From: an uncultured Cellvibrio sp. | GTDB taxonomy: Bacteria; Pseudomonadota; Gammaproteobacteria; Pseudomonadales; Cellvibrionaceae | Direction of reading: 5' to 3' | NCBI GenBank assembly: GCA_946481735.1 | Contig: CAMLOU010000120.1 | Span: 1 to 13,105, forward strand | DNA length: 13,105 nucleotides | In this document: piece by piece, positions 9,139 to 13,105 of the stretch | How positions within the stretch are numbered: the stretch's first letter is position 1 | Layout: the number at the start of each line of letters is the position of its first letter | Position numbers and translations under genes: made by a program | The notes under the pieces: generated by a model | Seen by the model: the letters and a program-made list of their open reading frames with translations, nothing else | The model's database searches: none | What the model was told of the DNA's origin: nothing

Positions 9139-9225
9139 TACTCAAGAAGTCTGAAAGTGTTTGCCCGGATGTCGTCCGGCTAAGCATTTATCAGTCCCCC
9201 TATAATAATCAGTGCAGGAAATCCT

Positions 9226-11964
9226 ATGAACGCAAAATACACGCATCCGATGTTTAAAATCAGTATGCTCAGCCTGGCTATCGCCACGGCAACTGAAGCT
9301 AACGCGCAGTTGATCGAGGAAGTGGTGGTAACCGGTTACAGGGCGAGTTTGCAAAGTGCCCTGGACACCAAGCGCGATTCCAACGGTGTGGTAGACGCAA
9401 TCAGTTCTGAAGACATCGGTAAGTTTCCCGATACTAACCTGGCAGAATCTTTACAGCGCATCACCGGTGTGTCGATTGATCGCAGCGGTGGCGAGGGTCG
9501 TCAGATCACCGTTCGCGGCCTTGGCCCACAATTTAATACCGTGCTGTTTAACGGACGGCAAATGCCTAACGCTAACGCCAGCCGCGGCTTCAACTTCGAT
9601 ACCGTTGCCGCCGAAATGGTGAGCGGTGTTGAAGTGTATAAAACCTCAACCGCTGCGACACAATCAGGCGGCATCGGTGCCACCATCAACGTTAAAACTG
9701 CGCGTCCGCTGGACCTGGGCACCAAGGTGGCCGGTTCTATCAAAGGCATGAAAGAAACCAATGTGGATGATGTTACCCCGTCGGTTTCCGGTCTGTTCAG
9801 CACCACCTTCAATGACAACTTCGGCGTGCTGGCTGCCATCAGTTTTCAAGAGCGCGATTACCAAAGTGATTCGGTAGAGCAACGCCGTTGGGACTGGCGT
9901 TCACGCCGCCCTGCATCGCTGGGTTCCTACCTGGAGCTGCCCGATGCCCAGGGTAATATCCAGAACGTTGACTTCTACCCCACACAAACCGTTATCAAGC
10001 GTCAGGATTTCGAGCGTGAGCGTTTGAACGGTAGCCTGGTGTTCCAATACGAGCCGGTGGATAACCTGACCCTGACACTGGACGCGCAATATTCCGACCT
10101 GCAACAGGAAGGTCTGGAATATGAAAGTGCGGCCTGGTACGGCTACGGCAACAACGAGCAATATGAAATTGACGGCAACGGCACCATCGTCAGCCGCACC
10201 GTGACCAACGCGGGCCTGGACTTCTTCGTTAACAATCCCGTTACCCAAGAAACTGGCTTGAGCACTGGCTTTGAAGCGGATTGGGATATTACCGATTCGT
10301 CCAACCTGGTTTTCGCTTACAGTCACTCAAAAGCGGAAGCACAACCGGACAACCAGGCCAACATCAGCCGTTCAGACGTGCAGGCAGCGCCGTTGTCATT
10401 CACCTTTGAAATTCGTGGCGATGTAGCCAGCCACTATTACGACAACGAAGACATTTCTATTGCCAATGCCCGCGTGTGGCAATACGACGGTTACTCTGAT
10501 CCGCGCACCGATGAAATAGATCAGGCGCGTGTGGATTACACCTTCACCCAGGACACCTTCACGCTGAAAGCCGGCGCGATGTTTACCGACCAAACCAAAA
10601 CCATTCAGCAATACAAAGCCTCAGGTGAGAATGCATTTCAGAATTCATACACTCTGGTGGGCAGCGACCCTTCGACCAGTCTCTTCCGCACTGTTGCAGA
10701 AGCAAATGCAGCGGGCTACGAAGTCAAAACCATGAATCATGGTGTTCTGGGCAACTTAGCTTATTTCTCGTTTGATCCGTTGGTGTATAACGATTGGGTG
10801 CGACATGCACAGCAAGATCCCAATTCTACGGCTGCTCAAAGAGATGTCAGCAATTCTGAATTAAAACTTCAGCCAAACTGGTCTGATATTAATGAAGAAA
10901 CCACTGCAATCTATGTGGAAGCGATCAAATCATACGACATCAGTGGCCGCGATCTGACTGTGGTTGCCGGTGTGCGTTATGAAGACACGAAAATCAATTC
11001 CACTTCACTGGAAAGAACGCTCGTGTCGCTGACACCGCCAGCAGTGGAAGGTGAGAACTATGGGCGGGTATTTGCTGAAAACGTGCCTTTTACCGACAAA
11101 GGTGATTACGACGTATTCCTGCCAAACCTGTCAGTGAAATACGATCTGACCGACGATGTTATTGTGCGCTTCGCCGCATCGCGCACCATCACCCGTCCGG
11201 AGCTGACCGACATGAGATCATCGCGTGACTTCGGTGATATCCGTGAAGGACAATCCGGTATCGGTAGCGCGGGTAACCCGAACCTTGAGCCCTTCATGTC
11301 CGATAACTTCGACCTGTCGGCAGAATGGTATATCAACGATTTTGATTACGTCTCCATCGGTGCCTTCTCAAAATCCATTGATAACTTTGTGGTTACTGAA
11401 GCCGCACCTGAGGTCATCACCGGCGTGACCGATCCGGCCACTGGCCAGGACGTGGTGTATGAAATTCGCCGTCCGCGTAACCTTGATACCAAAGAAGTAT
11501 CCGGTATTGAAATTGGCGGGCAGCATTTCTTCGGTGAATCAGGTTTCGGCATGATCGCCAACGCCACCTTCGTATTTGCTGATCCTGAGTACGATTACGA
11601 CACACCGCTGGGCGAAGTCCCGACAGCGGATGCCGTGGTAGGTGTCAGTGACTCCGCTAACCTGATAGGCTTCTACGAAAACGGTCCGTTCCAGATTCGT
11701 ATTGCCTACAACTGGAGAGACTCCTTTATCCGTGGCTTCCAGTACTACTACTCCAGCACCAGTAACGAGCCGGTCGTGGTGGAAGATTACTCGCAGGTCG
11801 ATATCTCCATGAGCTACGAGTTAACGGAAAATGTCAGCGTCTTCCTCGAAGGCATCAACGTGACCGAAGAAGGCTCACGCATTCACGGTAGAAAGAGCAA
11901 CCAGATGTTCTACAATGGTGAAGGTGTAGGTCGTTATGCCCTGGGTGTGAGAGCGAGCTTCTAA
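9226..11964 (+). CDS. TonB-dependent receptor (outer-membrane substrate uptake)
   Basis: The 912-residue protein is an outer-membrane 22-strand barrel with an N-terminal plug that imports large substrates using TonB energy. Residues 1-27 are a Sec signal ending A-N-A before Gln28. E-E-V-V-V-T-G at 31-37 is a TonB-box-like motif. The plug (about 40-165) contains ISSEDIGKFPDTNLAESLQR, ITGVSIDR, GRQITVRGLGPQFNTVLFNG and GVEVYKTSTAATQSGGIGA. The barrel ends in the canonical terminal Phe (ALGVRASF). Size and plug motifs match the Xanthomonas/Caulobacter-type subfamily, often tied to oligosaccharide uptake. AGGA at 9216-9219 lies 6 nt before the ATG. The gene sits under two GntR-like operators and is followed by a terminator and a tryptophan-halogenase-like gene, a known pairing. 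The substrate cannot be read from the sequence; regulated carbohydrate uptake is inferred. Confidence 0.95.
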   Translation: MNAKYTHPMFKISMLSLAIATATEANAQLIEEVVVTGYRASLQSALDTKRDSNGVVDAISSEDIGKFPDTNLAESLQRITGVSIDRSGGEGRQITVRGLGPQFNTVLFNGRQMPNANASRGFNFDTVAAEMVSGVEVYKTSTAATQSGGIGATINVKTARPLDLGTKVAGSIKGMKETNVDDVTPSVSGLFSTTFNDNFGVLAAISFQERDYQSDSVEQRRWDWRSRRPASLGSYLELPDAQGNIQNVDFYPTQTVIKRQDFERERLNGSLVFQYEPVDNLTLTLDAQYSDLQQEGLEYESAAWYGYGNNEQYEIDGNGTIVSRTVTNAGLDFFVNNPVTQETGLSTGFEADWDITDSSNLVFAYSHSKAEAQPDNQANISRSDVQAAPLSFTFEIRGDVASHYYDNEDISIANARVWQYDGYSDPRTDEIDQARVDYTFTQDTFTLKAGAMFTDQTKTIQQYKASGENAFQNSYTLVGSDPSTSLFRTVAEANAAGYEVKTMNHGVLGNLAYFSFDPLVYNDWVRHAQQDPNSTAAQRDVSNSELKLQPNWSDINEETTAIYVEAIKSYDISGRDLTVVAGVRYEDTKINSTSLERTLVSLTPPAVEGENYGRVFAENVPFTDKGDYDVFLPNLSVKYDLTDDVIVRFAASRTITRPELTDMRSSRDFGDIREGQSGIGSAGNPNLEPFMSDNFDLSAEWYINDFDYVSIGAFSKSIDNFVVTEAAPEVITGVTDPATGQDVVYEIRRPRNLDTKEVSGIEIGGQHFFGESGFGMIANATFVFADPEYDYDTPLGEVPTADAVVGVSDSANLIGFYENGPFQIRIAYNWRDSFIRGFQYYYSSTSNEPVVVEDYSQVDISMSYELTENVSVFLEGINVTEEGSRIHGRKSNQMFYNGEGVGRYALGVRASF

Positions 11965-11986
11965 TTCTCACGGGTATTAGCAACAC

Positions 11987-12015
11987 AAAAAGGCCATTCC
12001 AGTAATGGCCTTTTT
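11987..12015 (+). terminator. Rho-independent terminator after the TonB-dependent receptor gene
   Basis: Perfect 12-bp arms, AAAAAGGCCATT (11987-11998) and AATGGCCTTTTT (12004-12015), enclose a 5-nt loop; the right arm ends in five T. It lies 23 bp after the receptor stop and 26 bp before the halogenase-like gene, so that gene probably depends on read-through or a promoter not visible here. Confidence 0.9.
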
Positions 12016-12041
12016 GCATTTTTACCGCAAGGTTTTTTCTT

Positions 12042-13105
12042 ATGAATGCGCAACACATTACATCCATACTGATTGTCGGTGGCGGCGCTGCCGGTTGGCT
12101 CACCGCCGGCATCCTCGCCGCGCGTTACGGTCAGGCACTGGAAATCACCTTAATCGAATCCTCAGACGTACCCATCATCGGCGTCGGCGAAGGCAGCTGG
12201 CCATCGCTGCGCAATACGCTGCGCGATATGGGAATTTCTGAAACAGATTTTTTTAAGGAATGCGATGCGTCATTCAAGCAAGGCGTTAAATTTATCAACT
12301 GGCGTTCTGAAAACGAACCCAATTTTTACTATCACCCCTTTTCATTGCCCATTGGCTTCCTTGAGCGCAATATCGCTGCCTGGTGGGTTGCCGGCGGCCA
12401 ACAGGGCGCGTTTGCCGATGCGGTTTGCGCACAGGAATATTTGTGCGAAAAAAATCGCGCACCGCGCACGGCGGATACACCGGAATACAAATCCCATGTC
12501 AATTACGGCTACCACCTGGACGCCGGAAAATTTGTAACCTTTTTAAGCCGACACTGTAAAACCGTGTTAGGCGTAAAACATGTGATCGGCACCATCGATA
12601 AAGTAAATCAGGATGAAAACGGCATCACCAGCATTGAAACCCGTGAGCAACAACATCTCCACGCTGACCTGTTTATTGACTGCTCCGGTTTAAAATCCCT
12701 GCTGCTCGGCGAAACACTGGGTGCAAAATTTATCGACAAAAGCGATCAACTTTTTATCGACAGCGCCGTCGCCGTGCAAGAACCCTACGCCAGCGACACC
12801 TCGCCCATACTTCCCTACACCCTTGCCCACGCACAGGACGCCGGCTGGATCTGGGACATCGGCCTCTATAGCCGCAAAGGTATCGGCCACGTCTATTCCA
12901 GCCGACACATGTCGGAAGACCAGGCCACCGCGATTCTTGCCAATTATGTGGGCGCCGGCTTTGAAACATTAACCCCCAGAAAACTCAGCATCCCCTGCGG
13001 GCACCGCGAGAAATTCTGGGTAAAAAACTGTGTCGCCATCGGCATGGCCGCCGGCTTTATCGAACCCCTCGAAGCCTCCGCCCTGGTCATGGTAGAACTC
13101 GCCGC
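12042..13105 (+). CDS. Flavin-dependent tryptophan-halogenase-like protein (partial)
   Basis: The frame starts at ATG 12042 (AAGG at 12029-12032, 9-nt gap) and is open to the right edge, giving 354 residues of an expected 500 or so. It belongs to the Trp_halogenase family, FAD-dependent enzymes that chlorinate or brominate indole-type substrates. Visible features are the FAD-binding IVGGGAAGW (11-19), a GVGEGSWP motif (47-54), Lys79 in ASFKQGVKF at the position of the catalytic lysine of PrnA/RebH, and EPLEAS (341-346) with Glu344 at the place of their catalytic glutamate. The W-x-W-x-I-P signature is present only as WIWDIG (269-274), the Pro replaced by Gly, and the Ser after the glutamate is Ala. 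Such variants are common beside TonB-dependent receptors, where the true substrate is usually unknown. True halogenase activity is plausible but unproven. Confidence 0.92.
   Translation, partial: MNAQHITSILIVGGGAAGWLTAGILAARYGQALEITLIESSDVPIIGVGEGSWPSLRNTLRDMGISETDFFKECDASFKQGVKFINWRSENEPNFYYHPFSLPIGFLERNIAAWWVAGGQQGAFADAVCAQEYLCEKNRAPRTADTPEYKSHVNYGYHLDAGKFVTFLSRHCKTVLGVKHVIGTIDKVNQDENGITSIETREQQHLHADLFIDCSGLKSLLLGETLGAKFIDKSDQLFIDSAVAVQEPYASDTSPILPYTLAHAQDAGWIWDIGLYSRKGIGHVYSSRHMSEDQATAILANYVGAGFETLTPRKLSIPCGHREKFWVKNCVAIGMAAGFIEPLEASALVMVELA

Noticed and set aside
9201..9206. TATAAT just before the TonB-dependent receptor gene as its promoter
   Set aside because: No -35 box lies at the right distance and the resulting leader would be about 13 nt; the 9085-9113 pair is better.

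Overview
The window reads as a piece of chromosome from a Gram-negative gammaproteobacterium, most likely of the Cellvibrio/Saccharophagus type. The reasons are a complete Mla outer-membrane lipid transport operon, a PKD-type lipoprotein with a poly-Gly/Ser linker, and a large TonB-dependent receptor followed by a tryptophan-halogenase-like flavoprotein. That last pair is typical of polysaccharide-degrading gammaproteobacteria, xanthomonads and caulobacters. The genus is an inference from gene content, not from a database match. No tRNA, rRNA, insertion sequence or CRISPR array was seen.

Left part (1-3100): an XRE-family repressor, cut by the left edge and on the minus strand, faces two small plus-strand genes. 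These two are clearly diverged tandem paralogues that share a W-C-L-x-C-x-Q-x-R-A-Y-Y block, and I cannot assign them to a known family. The gap between repressor and pair holds a dense cluster of CTTAGT/ACTAAG half-sites that overlaps a candidate promoter, so the three genes look like one self-regulated unit. A surface or periplasmic lipoprotein follows, with two PKD-like domains, one further beta-sandwich and a C-terminal beta-propeller-like region.

Middle (3100-5816): a strong hairpin terminator separates the lipoprotein from a convergent, minus-strand catalase-peroxidase, katG. This KatG carries a Sec signal peptide, so it is a periplasmic version. About 400 bp of AT-rich DNA without a convincing gene separates katG from the divergent mla operon.

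Mla operon (5841-8936): mlaF, mlaE, mlaD, mlaC and mlaB are tightly packed with short gaps or overlaps. They encode the inner-membrane ABC complex (MlaFEDB) and the periplasmic phospholipid carrier (MlaC) that keep outer-membrane lipid asymmetry. The usual gammaproteobacterial neighbours (kds/lpt genes upstream, ibaG and murA downstream) are absent, so this is a relocated or second copy.

Right part (8937-13105): an intergenic region carries a sigma70-like promoter with a 12-bp TTGTATACAA palindrome between its -35 and -10 boxes and a second near-copy 34 bp downstream. This is a layout for repression by a GntR-type regulator. It drives a 912-aa TonB-dependent receptor, followed by a terminator and then a flavin-dependent tryptophan-halogenase-like gene that runs off the right edge.
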